Source: a virus
Strand: one strand, 5' to 3'
DNA length: 29,165 nt
IMG/VR virus record: IMGVR_UViG_3300042526_000719
Location: 1 to 29,165 of that record
Below, in pieces: positions 16,234 to 22,249 of this stretch. Position 1 is the stretch's first letter. Each line of letters starts with the position of its first letter. Made by a program: the position numbers and the translations under genes. Below the pieces are notes generated by a model. The model saw only the letters and a list, made by a program, of their open reading frames with translations. It made no database searches and had not been told where the DNA came from.

Positions 16234-16285
16234 CTACTTCTACTTACAAAGGTTTCAATGTTTAGCCTTTATCAATATCTTAAAA

Positions 16286-16320
16286 ATTCAAGTGGTGAGT
16301 TCTGCTCACATCACTTGAAT
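16286..16320 (-). terminator. Strong hairpin with T-run, probable terminator
   Basis: ATTCAAGTG (16286-16294) pairs with CACTTGAAT (16312-16320), and inside it GTGAG pairs with CTCAC around a 5-base loop: 14 bp interrupted only by a 2-base bulge. On the minus strand it is followed by TTTTTAAG. It lies about 80 bases after the stop of the kinase-like gene at 16400 and could end that operon's transcript, so the RNA elements downstream might need their own promoter. Confidence 0.65.
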
Positions 16321-16399
16321 AATACAACTTATCTTACCATTACTGGAATACCTAGTTGTCAAAGGCCCTACATTCATAGGGATTTCTTTTTAAATTGTT

Positions 16400-16759
16400 T
16401 TAATATAAACTTGCTATATATGAATTGACACCGTAATCAAGCAAGATGTATTGGTTACCATCTATTCCCCAATTTGCAGGATTATATAAATCACAGTTGT
16501 TAAAATTAAATTCAGGTATTATTTTTTTAATCTTACTCACTTCCAATTGCGGTATCTCATCAATGGACTCATATCTCTTCTGACATACAACACCCATACA
16601 TACCCACTTTAGTTCTGCTAAGGAAGTAATGTTTTTATACTTGTCCCAAATCTTTTTTTCATTGAGTCCTTGTAGATAACCTTTTCTACTGATTGGTATC
16701 TTTACAACTACATTGTTAAAGATTATTACAAGTCTTGTTGAGTATTTAATTGAAACCAT
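16400..16759 (-). CDS. Possible miniature protein-kinase-fold protein
   Basis: A 119-residue protein with faint kinase-like landmarks in the right order. VVVKIPISRKGYLQGLNE (about 17-34) resembles the ATP-binding lysine strand followed by a helix glutamate. CDLYNPANWGIDGNQYILLDYG resembles a catalytic-loop D-x(4)-N-W-G and a DYG in place of DFG. Similar DxxxxNWG/DYG signatures occur in small phage proteins I recall as kinase-like. It is far shorter than a full kinase, so it may be a pseudokinase or an unrelated fold. It follows the 87-residue gene by two bases. Confidence 0.5.
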   Translation of the reverse strand: MVSIKYSTRLVIIFNNVVVKIPISRKGYLQGLNEKKIWDKYKNITSLAELKWVCMGVVCQKRYESIDEIPQLEVSKIKKIIPEFNFNNCDLYNPANWGIDGNQYILLDYGVNSYIASLY

Positions 16760-16761
16760 AA

Positions 16762-17025
16762 CTATTTCTTTTTAATTCCTTCAAACCATTCTATAACATA
16801 TTTATCATCTACAGATTTACCGTTAAAAGGTTTAACATTAGGATTGTTAGTTATTCTTCTCCAAACATCTCCGTATTTTCTTAACTGATAATTTTCTATA
16901 AAATCATAAAATAGAATTAAATCTTCCTCACTATACATTCTCTTAGCTTGCCATTTAGCACCTGCTTCAAAAGATAAATAATCCCAATTCATAGCAGCTT
17001 CTTCAATTGTTTCTTCAATCTTCAT
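16762..17025 (-). CDS. Conserved phage protein of unknown function (87 residues)
   Basis: The sequence EAAMNWDYLSFEAGAKWQAK followed by RMYSEEDLILFYDF is a pattern I recognise from small proteins of many Bacteroidota phages and prophages, where the function is not known. It is helical, with conserved tryptophans and a basic C-terminus (FEGIKKK). It overlaps the upstream gene by 11 bases, suggesting coupled translation. Confidence 0.65.
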   Translation of the reverse strand: MKIEETIEEAAMNWDYLSFEAGAKWQAKRMYSEEDLILFYDFIENYQLRKYGDVWRRITNNPNVKPFNGKSVDDKYVIEWFEGIKKK

Positions 17026-17599
17026 CTTCTTCTGATTTTAGTTGATAACCAAATTCAATTGCTAAAGCAATGTCATTGTAAATTGATTGATCTTTAAATA
17101 TATTAAGATACTTGACAACTTTTGATCCTCTTAATGTAGTGAGTCTTACTTGCTTTTCAACCTCTTCAAGTGTTTCTTGTGTAGGTTCTTCTTGTGGAAT
17201 GATGATTTTGTATTCAAGAATGGTACCATCTTCAAACCATTTTTGAATTTCAACCTCCTCACAACTTGGATTCTTAATAAACCATTCTAAGAACTCATCA
17301 TCAATAGCTTGTACACCATATAATGATTGGTCTGTTGTTAGGATGATTTTTTTCCAATATTTATGCTCTTTTTTTGTATCGTATAGCCAAGTTAACATGT
17401 CTTTACAAGCATAAAAAACTTTTTTATTAGTGAGATTATAAAACCAATCTCTTTCTTTAACTTCTTCATCAGAAGTGATGTACAACTCATAAAGTAAATC
17501 ACCTGAAGTTTGTTCAGTAGTAAAGAAATCTCTTGTATTAGAGCAATGATATAGTGAAGCTTTTGCTCTATTAACGTGTATTAAGTGTACGTTTTTCAT
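17015..17599 (-). CDS. Conserved phage protein of unknown function (194 residues)
   Basis: The central part (KKIILTTDQSLYGVQAIDDE, then FLEWFIKNPSCEEVEIQKWF) is typical of a protein common in phages and prophages of Bacteroidota, usually next to the GAKWQ-type gene, as here. The N-terminus carries HVNRAKASLYHC and the C-terminus is acidic (LKSEEDED). No catalytic motif is evident. Its ATG is preceded by ATCAAACCACATG, identical to the leader of the next gene upstream. Confidence 0.7.
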   Translation of the reverse strand: MKNVHLIHVNRAKASLYHCSNTRDFFTTEQTSGDLLYELYITSDEEVKERDWFYNLTNKKVFYACKDMLTWLYDTKKEHKYWKKIILTTDQSLYGVQAIDDEFLEWFIKNPSCEEVEIQKWFEDGTILEYKIIIPQEEPTQETLEEVEKQVRLTTLRGSKVVKYLNIFKDQSIYNDIALAIEFGYQLKSEEDED

Positions 17600-17609
17600 G
17601 TGGTTTGAT

Positions 17610-17780
17610 TTAATTTTCGTGAATAAATTTTATCCCAAAGTACATGAATATGAATAGCAAATCCATTGCTAATCCAAGTAATAATCCATTAACAAGGCCT
17701 ATTCCACCAAAAGTAAATATTGCAGCAAACGCTACTGGATAGACTAATGATAGCATGACGTAACCTATTATTTTTTTCAT
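17610..17780 (-). CDS. Small membrane protein with two predicted transmembrane helices
   Basis: A 56-residue frame read from the gap. Two hydrophobic helices (about 4-24, IIGYVMLSLVYPVAFAAIF, and 27-48, IGLVNGLLLGLAMDLLFIF) are separated by a short glycine turn and followed by KFIHEN. The leader before its ATG is nearly identical to that of the 194-residue gene downstream. Small two-helix phage membrane proteins include holins, antiholins and exclusion proteins; none can be preferred here. Confidence 0.6.
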   Translation of the reverse strand: MKKIIGYVMLSLVYPVAFAAIFTFGGIGLVNGLLLGLAMDLLFIFMYFGIKFIHEN

Positions 17781-17792
17781 GTGGTTTGATTT

Positions 17793-18650
17793 TTAAAATA
17801 TATATCTTATTGTATTCCAAGGAATTATCTCATCATGCAGCTTTACAAAAGACTTTATAAAATCACTTTTTAAATGATGCTTATATCTTATGTTAGTACC
17901 ACCATATTGAGATACTTTATCTTCTTGTATTGTAGGAACCCATAAATACTCATCTTCACCAGAGATATTGTTGGCTAGATTGTACTTATGTTTATTTTCA
18001 TTATGAGTTAGAAATATGACTTCACATTTAACTACATCTTTATAGCTTACATAGTCATTAACCATGTGAAATAAATACTCATATTCCTCTAACCAATTAC
18101 CTGCAACTATTACAGGACTAAAGTTTATATGAACATCATATCCTGCATCAATGAATGCATCAATAGCTTTAATTCTATCAATGATTTTAGATGTGTTAGG
18201 TTCTAATTTATCAGACATAACTTGAGGCATTAGACTGAATCTAATTCTAATTTTACCTTCAGGGTCAAATATCGTTAAATCAGGATTTACATACTTAGTA
18301 GCAAAACTACCCATTGCCATAGGATGCTGCTTAAAGAAATTAAATATCTTTTGCCATTCATGGTACTTAGCATGTAAAGCAAAATCTTCATTACAACTGA
18401 TGTCATAGGTAATGTACTCAGGATGAGTTTGATTAGGTTTATCTACAACAGCAAACATACAATGACTGTTAATCTCACTTAATATGTCCATAGTATTCTT
18501 TGCTATATCTAAACCTTCAGGCTTATGTCTTTTCATATAACAGTATGAACAGTTGTATAAACAGCCATGCCCAAAACTTGGGCTAATAAAATCAGTTGAC
18601 CTGCCAGATGGTCTAATTATCATAGACTTTCTTGTTAATTGTTTTATCAT
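17793..18650 (-). CDS. Radical SAM protein, spore photoproduct lyase-like
   Basis: A 285-residue protein with the radical SAM cluster motif CLYNCSYC (C30, C34, C37) binding a [4Fe-4S] cluster and S-adenosylmethionine. The preceding SPSFGHGC and following YMKRHKPEG match spore-photoproduct-lyase family proteins, which in Bacillus repair the thymine photoproduct by hydrogen abstraction. The later IRFSLMPQ and HINFSPVIVAGNW segments fit the barrel strands. The C-terminal cysteine of true SPL is not evident, so the substrate may differ: DNA repair, or another radical modification. It is the only clear enzyme in the accessory region and lies 5 bases before a 58-residue gene. Confidence 0.82.
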   Translation of the reverse strand: MIKQLTRKSMIIRPSGRSTDFISPSFGHGCLYNCSYCYMKRHKPEGLDIAKNTMDILSEINSHCMFAVVDKPNQTHPEYITYDISCNEDFALHAKYHEWQKIFNFFKQHPMAMGSFATKYVNPDLTIFDPEGKIRIRFSLMPQVMSDKLEPNTSKIIDRIKAIDAFIDAGYDVHINFSPVIVAGNWLEEYEYLFHMVNDYVSYKDVVKCEVIFLTHNENKHKYNLANNISGEDEYLWVPTIQEDKVSQYGGTNIRYKHHLKSDFIKSFVKLHDEIIPWNTIRYIF

Positions 18651-18655
18651 TTTAA

Positions 18656-18832
18656 TTATTTTATTTCAACTAACCTAATTTTATAGGTTTTACCATTCTT
18701 TGTAGATACAATACCTTTTAGGTCTATATCTATAATCTCTTTGTAAACTTGAGATTGATGTATCTCTAAGCTTATAGCAATAGCATTTCTAAGATGATGC
18801 CCCGCTTGACCATTCATTTTCCAACTATTCAT
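18656..18832 (-). CDS. Small unknown protein upstream of the radical SAM gene
   Basis: A 58-residue frame read from the gap (starts MNSWKMNGQAGHHLRNAIAI, ends YKIRLVEIK). It has a helical first half (NAIAISLEIHQSQVYKEI) and a beta-type end. It ends 5 bases before the radical SAM ATG, so they probably share a transcript. A role as partner of the enzyme is possible but not shown. Confidence 0.6.
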   Translation of the reverse strand: MNSWKMNGQAGHHLRNAIAISLEIHQSQVYKEIIDIDLKGIVSTKNGKTYKIRLVEIK

Positions 18833-18870
18833 TTGTTCTTAGGATAAAAGATTAAACACTAAATGAGATT

Positions 18871-19112
18871 GGGGAGAATGCCACCTCTGACACTCTCCCC
18901 TGATATGAAACCTAACCACTCTCATCACATCATTTGCAGTCTAAAGAGGAATTGAACCTCTTCGCACTTAATTGTGCGTCCCCGTCTAGACTGATTAAGA
19001 AGAAAGGAGTAAGGGTTAAAGTGACCGGTTGCCTATGTGGTATTTCTACCTTACATGTTCAAAGAACTCTCAGGGCTTTCGGTTTTATTAAGCCACTTTA
19101 ACTTTAACCCTT
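18871..19112 (-). ncRNA. Candidate structured RNA region with three modules
   Basis: The 295-base gap 18833-19127 holds three separate folded modules in a row. In minus-strand order these are a four-way junction (19011-19112), a three-way tRNA-like junction (18937-18993) and a 10-bp hairpin (18871-18900). The four-way junction has a 12-bp closing stem (AAGGGTTAAAGT with ACTTTAACCCTT) around GGCTT/AAGCC, GTTC/GAAC and GGTA-GAAA-TACC hairpins; the GAAA tetraloop exists only on the minus strand. The 10-bp hairpin contains a G-U pair that would be A-C on the plus strand. All indicators agree on minus-strand transcription. Confidence 0.6.
18937..18993 (-). other. tRNA-like three-way junction without a D arm
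   Basis: On the minus strand CAGTCTA and TAGACTG form a perfect 7-bp stem. A 5-bp arm (CGCAC/GTGCG, 6-base loop AATTAA) abuts directly a 6-bp arm AAGAGG-TTCAATT-CCTCTT, and that abuts the closing stem. The last arm is a textbook tRNA T arm (GGTTCAATTCC). The 8-base junction strand GACGGGGA takes the place of the D arm. It may be a tRNA-derived or tRNA-mimicking RNA; a working tRNA would be highly unusual. Confidence 0.5.
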
Positions 19113-19127
19113 ATCCTTTCAATTTAA

Positions 19128-19721
19128 TTACATACCAAGTTCATTGGCAATACCTCCACTGAATACAGCAGGTTTAGCTACAGCTGTAGCATCTGCAATT
19201 AATAGAGTGTGTGTAGGGTCAACACCTTCCTTCAATGGCACCATATTGGTGTTAGAGAAGATGTGTTGGCCTTTGTGCATGATGAACTCCCCATCTTTAC
19301 CCTTGCGTTTTGCAGTTGTATCAATGTTTACAGCTTGGTAATCATCAGCTACAATAGTTTCACGGATTTGTATACGCATACGGTACTCACCGATTTTTGG
19401 ATTAAGAATACCCAATTCAAGGTATTCATGTCCACTCTCAGGCTCAAGTACCCATGCAGCATCATCTCCACAATTGATATTGAGTAGACGAGCCACATCA
19501 GCAATTTGATAGGTTTCGTAGCATCTACGAGCACCTGATGTGAAACGAGAGTCTGATTGGTTCAACATACTCAATAGAGCATTTGAATTACCTTCAGTTG
19601 CAGTTACTTTTTCTGCAAATTCGAATTGAACCTTTGCTGGATTCTTTACTTTACGTGCTCTTACTAATAGAGTTTGTCCTTGAGTAAGATTAGCGATTTG
19701 GGCAGTTAATGATTGTGTCAT
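19128..19721 (-). CDS. Unknown 197-residue protein, possibly abundant
   Basis: A soluble, beta-rich protein (TQGQTLLVRARKVKNPAKVQ, then YRMRIQIRETIVADDYQAVN) with a helical insertion (LLSMLNQSDSRFTSGARRCY). Compared with its neighbours its codons and composition are less AT-skewed and richer in Ala, Gly and Arg, as in well-expressed proteins. The family is not recognised; a nucleic-acid-binding or minor virion role would be guesses. It is flanked on both sides by gaps holding RNA hairpins. Confidence 0.65.
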   Translation of the reverse strand: MTQSLTAQIANLTQGQTLLVRARKVKNPAKVQFEFAEKVTATEGNSNALLSMLNQSDSRFTSGARRCYETYQIADVARLLNINCGDDAAWVLEPESGHEYLELGILNPKIGEYRMRIQIRETIVADDYQAVNIDTTAKRKGKDGEFIMHKGQHIFSNTNMVPLKEGVDPTHTLLIADATAVAKPAVFSGGIANELGM

Positions 19722-19748
19722 TGTAATTGATTTTTAAATGGTTTTTAT

Positions 19749-19842
19749 GCAATTGGAGGGCAATTGCAACCCTGCACTCGTACTAAAAGTGTTTTACTTA
19801 TAACGAAGTCTTTCGCTGTAATAGAATCTCTGTTCTAATTAC
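19749..19842 (-). ncRNA. Cluster of four hairpins in a short gap
   Basis: The 117-base gap 19722-19838 is almost filled by hairpins. GTAATAGAA pairs with TTCTAATTAC (19818-19842, 9 bp with one bulge, covering the stop codon of the upstream gene). CGAA/TTCG is at 19804-19815, TAAAA/TTTTA near 19777-19795 and GCAATTG/CAATTGC at 19749-19767 (7 bp). Minus-strand sequence after the last stem is ATAAAAACC, not a T-run. This may be a small RNA, an RNA-processing site or an untranslated leader for the 197-residue gene. Confidence 0.4.
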
Positions 19843-20189
19843 TCTGCTTTCCCTTCACTAATTTCTACACTCGCATTGTAATTGATTATAATCATACCCC
19901 ATATTGGGAAATGAATTGTAACCATTTTTTGTTCATAGAATACAGTTATGTTGGGGAGAAGATTCCAACATTTATGAAACTCTACAAATTCTTTGGATAC
20001 CAATAATGCTAAATGTCCAAACTTTAGCATCATAATGAAATTGGCAACAGGAACATACTTAGCTCTGTCTTCAAAGTTTTCATACATGTCTACATAGTTT
20101 GCTTGTTTCCTCATTTTGTAAAAGATGAAGCTATTTACACAGACCGGAACAAGGTAAAACACACAGATGAAGATGGTTATGTTGTTCAT
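19839..20189 (-). CDS. Small membrane-anchored protein
   Basis: A 116-residue protein with one strong N-terminal transmembrane helix (about residues 4-25, ITIFICVFYLVPVCVNSFIF) followed by charged KMRKQ, so the rest probably faces the cytoplasm. A second, weaker hydrophobic segment (FPIWGMIIINY) lies near residue 97. Family unknown. Its ATG overlaps the stop of the 191-residue gene upstream (ATGA). Confidence 0.6.
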   Translation of the reverse strand: MNNITIFICVFYLVPVCVNSFIFYKMRKQANYVDMYENFEDRAKYVPVANFIMMLKFGHLALLVSKEFVEFHKCWNLLPNITVFYEQKMVTIHFPIWGMIIINYNASVEISEGKAE

Positions 20190-20761
20190 ACTGTCCCTAT
20201 TCTAAAATTACCTGTGATTTGAACTGTTCCTACAAGAGTGATATTCAAAGTTTCTGATGTAATTTTTACTTTTCCATCAAATAGATGTATTTGAATACTT
20301 GGCTCAGTACTTAGTTTAACAGCATTTACTTTAGGTCCAAGCCATACCTTTTCTTCTGGAAATGGTAATTTAGGTTCTTCTGTAACTATTGGAGCTGTTC
20401 TGATAATCTTAGATACTTCTTTAACTTTATCAGCTAAAGGTCTTCCTCCATAGCGTTGTTTATAGGATTTGTTGTGACTTATCCTATACTCGAACACTCT
20501 TTTCTGAAGTTCTCTTAGCAAACCTACTTTGAATGGGTCTGTACCAATCTTTAATCCTTGTTCTGAGTAAATAATAATACCCATATCAATCATTTGATTG
20601 ATGGTGACTACATCTACCTTACAATCCTCTTCTCTTAAGAGTAGTGTAAGTTTTTGTGGTGAAAGGACGATAGTGTCTTTTTTAAGTATTCCTTTAATCT
20701 TGTTGGCTGTATTGCACAGCTGATTAAACCCTCTGAGGGTTATTGGATTATTCTCTTTCAT
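20186..20761 (-). CDS. Unknown 191-residue protein
   Basis: The N-terminal 75 residues read like a winged-helix unit (LSPQKLTLLLREEDCKVDVV, then INQMIDMGIIIYSEQGLKIG). The middle is basic (RISHNKSYKQRYGGRPLADK), and the C-terminus is beta-type (IQIHLFDGKVKITSETLNIT). DNA binding is plausible from the basic segment and wing but unproven. It overlaps the membrane protein gene downstream by 4 bases, so the two may act together. Confidence 0.6.
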   Translation of the reverse strand: MKENNPITLRGFNQLCNTANKIKGILKKDTIVLSPQKLTLLLREEDCKVDVVTINQMIDMGIIIYSEQGLKIGTDPFKVGLLRELQKRVFEYRISHNKSYKQRYGGRPLADKVKEVSKIIRTAPIVTEEPKLPFPEEKVWLGPKVNAVKLSTEPSIQIHLFDGKVKITSETLNITLVGTVQITGNFRIGTV

Positions 20762-20766
20762 TTTAG

Positions 20767-20946
20767 TTAATTGTTAGTTGTTATTACTAAGTTAAGGCAT
20801 TCCCATTCCATTATTAGAGAGTCTATTCCCCTCAATCCCCTGCCAGAGAGGGTTACAGTTTCCTGTATCCCCTCTGATAGAGCATTGTTAAGCATTTTGA
20901 TTGGAGTACATTTTAGCACCATTAATCGTTTATCCAGTTTACTCAT
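20767..20946 (-). CDS. Small unknown protein (59 residues)
   Basis: I place the start at the ATG at 20946 (MSKLDKRLMVLKCTPIKMLN), which overlaps the stop of the upstream gene by 8 bases. A longer frame begins at 20958 inside that gene. It has a basic amphipathic N-terminus and two cysteines. No family recognised. Confidence 0.5.
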   Translation of the reverse strand: MSKLDKRLMVLKCTPIKMLNNALSEGIQETVTLSGRGLRGIDSLIMEWECLNLVITTNN

Positions 20947-21127
20947 TTCTATGACCATATCTGATTTCTTGAATGATTAGTTTAGTTGTAATCTTATCAA
21001 AATCACATACTCCAAGTAAATGGTTCCGTAATTTAGCGGGTCCATGAAATTGGAATATTTGTTCATACTCTTTAACAGCATTAGGATTAAGACTGTCAAG
21101 GATTGATACTTCTTTGATTTCAAACAT
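20939..21127 (-). CDS. Small unknown protein (62 residues)
   Basis: A helical protein (MFEIKEVSILDSLNPNAVKE, then HGPAKLRNHLLGVCDFDKIT). No family recognised. The ATG is preceded by TCCTAACCTAAA, a good example of the CCTAACCTAA leader seen at several genes in this region. Confidence 0.55.
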   Translation of the reverse strand: MFEIKEVSILDSLNPNAVKEYEQIFQFHGPAKLRNHLLGVCDFDKITTKLIIQEIRYGHRNE

Positions 21128-21148
21128 TTTAGGTTAGGATTAAATGGT

Positions 21149-21325
21149 TTATTCTGCGAATTTTGTACCCTTGAAGAGCTTTTTAGCTTCTTTTAAAGCT
21201 AATTTCTCTTGACTGTTTTTTGTGAAACAGGTTCTGTCAATACTGACCTTTGTAGATGGGTCATTGACTTGAGCTGCAACGATAGCTCTGTTACGAATTT
21301 GTTCTGAAGTGTGATCTTGTTTCAT
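21149..21325 (-). CDS. Small basic unknown protein (58 residues)
   Basis: A frame read from the gap, starting MKQDHTSEQIRNRAIVAAQV and ending KKLFKGTKFAE. It is basic, with a long C-terminal helix (NSQEKLALKEAKKLFKG). The leader AAACCTAATCCA before the ATG follows the local pattern. It fills what would otherwise be an unexplained 240-base gap. Confidence 0.6.
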   Translation of the reverse strand: MKQDHTSEQIRNRAIVAAQVNDPSTKVSIDRTCFTKNSQEKLALKEAKKLFKGTKFAE

Positions 21326-21364
21326 TGGATTAGGTTTATTTAAAGGTTAATTAAGATTTTTTAC

Positions 21365-21598
21365 TTACCATTGATTTCCACGACATTCATCATCATGGAA
21401 TTTGTATCCATAATATTTTTCTCTTTCTTCTGGCTCTAAGTCGTATGCTTCAAATATGTTTGTTGGACAAGTTTTTGGCATTTCTTGATTGTTTTTGACA
21501 ATCATTTTAAGCGTATTACGAAGATGTTCTATGGTCATTTCATCTATAGAGATTTTATTTCCATTTTTTGTGGTCCAGTAAACAATGTTTTTAGTCAT
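21365..21598 (-). CDS. Conserved phage protein of unknown function (77 residues)
   Basis: The start YWTTKNGNKISIDEMTIEHL followed by RNTLKMIVKN is a pattern I recognise from short proteins of many phages, where it recurs as a W-T-x-DG-x-I-x-I-x-EM-x-x-x-HL-x-NTLKM signature. The C-terminus has DDECRGNQW. Function unknown; the conserved Asp/Glu/His and Cys could suggest metal binding, but this is speculation. Confidence 0.65.
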   Translation of the reverse strand: MTKNIVYWTTKNGNKISIDEMTIEHLRNTLKMIVKNNQEMPKTCPTNIFEAYDLEPEEREKYYGYKFHDDECRGNQW

Positions 21599-21601
21599 TG
21601 G

Positions 21602-21820
21602 TTAAGATTTGATTGGTTGATAAAATGGTGAGCCTATTCTGTTGAATGCAACAAATCCTTCTGGATTTTTTATGTATTCAATTCCTGCACTTGTTTCAAT
21701 TAGACTAAATAGTAATTGATTACTTTTTTTTGCTTCAAACTTAAGTTTGGAGTGTATTTCTCCGCTTGTAGTGTGGTATATTTTACCAATAACAAGGTTT
21801 TTTCTTTCTACTTTTTTCAT
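21602..21820 (-). CDS. Small unknown protein (72 residues)
   Basis: A beta-rich protein (VERKNLVIGKIYHTTSGEIH, then LLFSLIETSAGIEYIKNPEG) resembling the small barrel-like proteins of phages, but not assigned. It ends 3 bases before the 77-residue gene and overlaps the 136-residue gene by 4 bases. Confidence 0.55.
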   Translation of the reverse strand: MKKVERKNLVIGKIYHTTSGEIHSKLKFEAKKSNQLLFSLIETSAGIEYIKNPEGFVAFNRIGSPFYQPIKS

Positions 21821-22227
21821 GGTTTAAGATTGATTAGTTTAAGAGTTTCTTGTAATCCAATTTCCAATGCTTGCTCATATCTAAGAAAATATCTATCAGC
21901 AAATTCTTCACTTCCAGTGTTGGTAATTTCCATCTCTCCTCCATCTGGTGTGTAGCGCCCATAAATTGAAATACTGTAAGTCATTCCATCAAAATTAATG
22001 GTAATCCACATATCCATTTTTTCTCTCAACCATTTCTGTAGTAATGATTGGGTTGGAGCTGAGAAATTTTCTTTATAAATATTGTGATTCTTAGCAGATG
22101 TATCTTCATTAGAAGAGTAGTAACCTAAAGATTTTAATTGTTCATTATAAAATCTTTCAGTTTTTACATCAAAACCTTTTTCTTTAGCTATAATAGCAGT
22201 TTCAAATGATATTAGTTGTTCTTTCAT
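21817..22227 (-). CDS. Conserved Bacteroidota phage protein of unknown function (136 residues)
   Basis: The signatures ISFETAIIAKEKGFDVKTER, APTQSLLQKWLREKMDMWIT and YEQALEIGLQETLKLI are familiar from a protein widespread in phages and prophages of Bacteroidota. Its function is unknown. It is the first gene after the long non-coding region 22228-22967 and carries a TCCTAACCTTACA leader before its ATG. Confidence 0.72.
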   Translation of the reverse strand: MKEQLISFETAIIAKEKGFDVKTERFYNEQLKSLGYYSSNEDTSAKNHNIYKENFSAPTQSLLQKWLREKMDMWITINFDGMTYSISIYGRYTPDGGEMEITNTGSEEFADRYFLRYEQALEIGLQETLKLINLKP

Positions 22228-22249
22228 TGTAAGGTTAGGATTTAAAGGT

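Larger units (their letters stand above)
15926..16381 (-). ncRNA. Candidate large structured non-coding RNA region
   Basis: This 535-base gap (15865-16399) has no convincing ORF on either strand but many nested helices. Pairs include ACAACT 16324/AGTTGT 16354 enclosing a CCA-GUAA-TGG hairpin (16337-16346), and TGTGTTGT 16066/ACAACACA 16122 (8 bp) enclosing CCTT-GAGA-AAGG (16108-16119). GTAGTTAA 15972/TTAACTAC 16042 (8 bp) encloses three hairpins, and TGACC 15926/GGTCA 15966 closes another unit. The GUAA and GAGA tetraloops are GNRA only on the minus strand, the strand of the flanking genes. No polymerase-III-like or standard tRNA fold was found. Boundaries are approximate, and whether it is one RNA or several is unknown. 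Confidence 0.55.
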
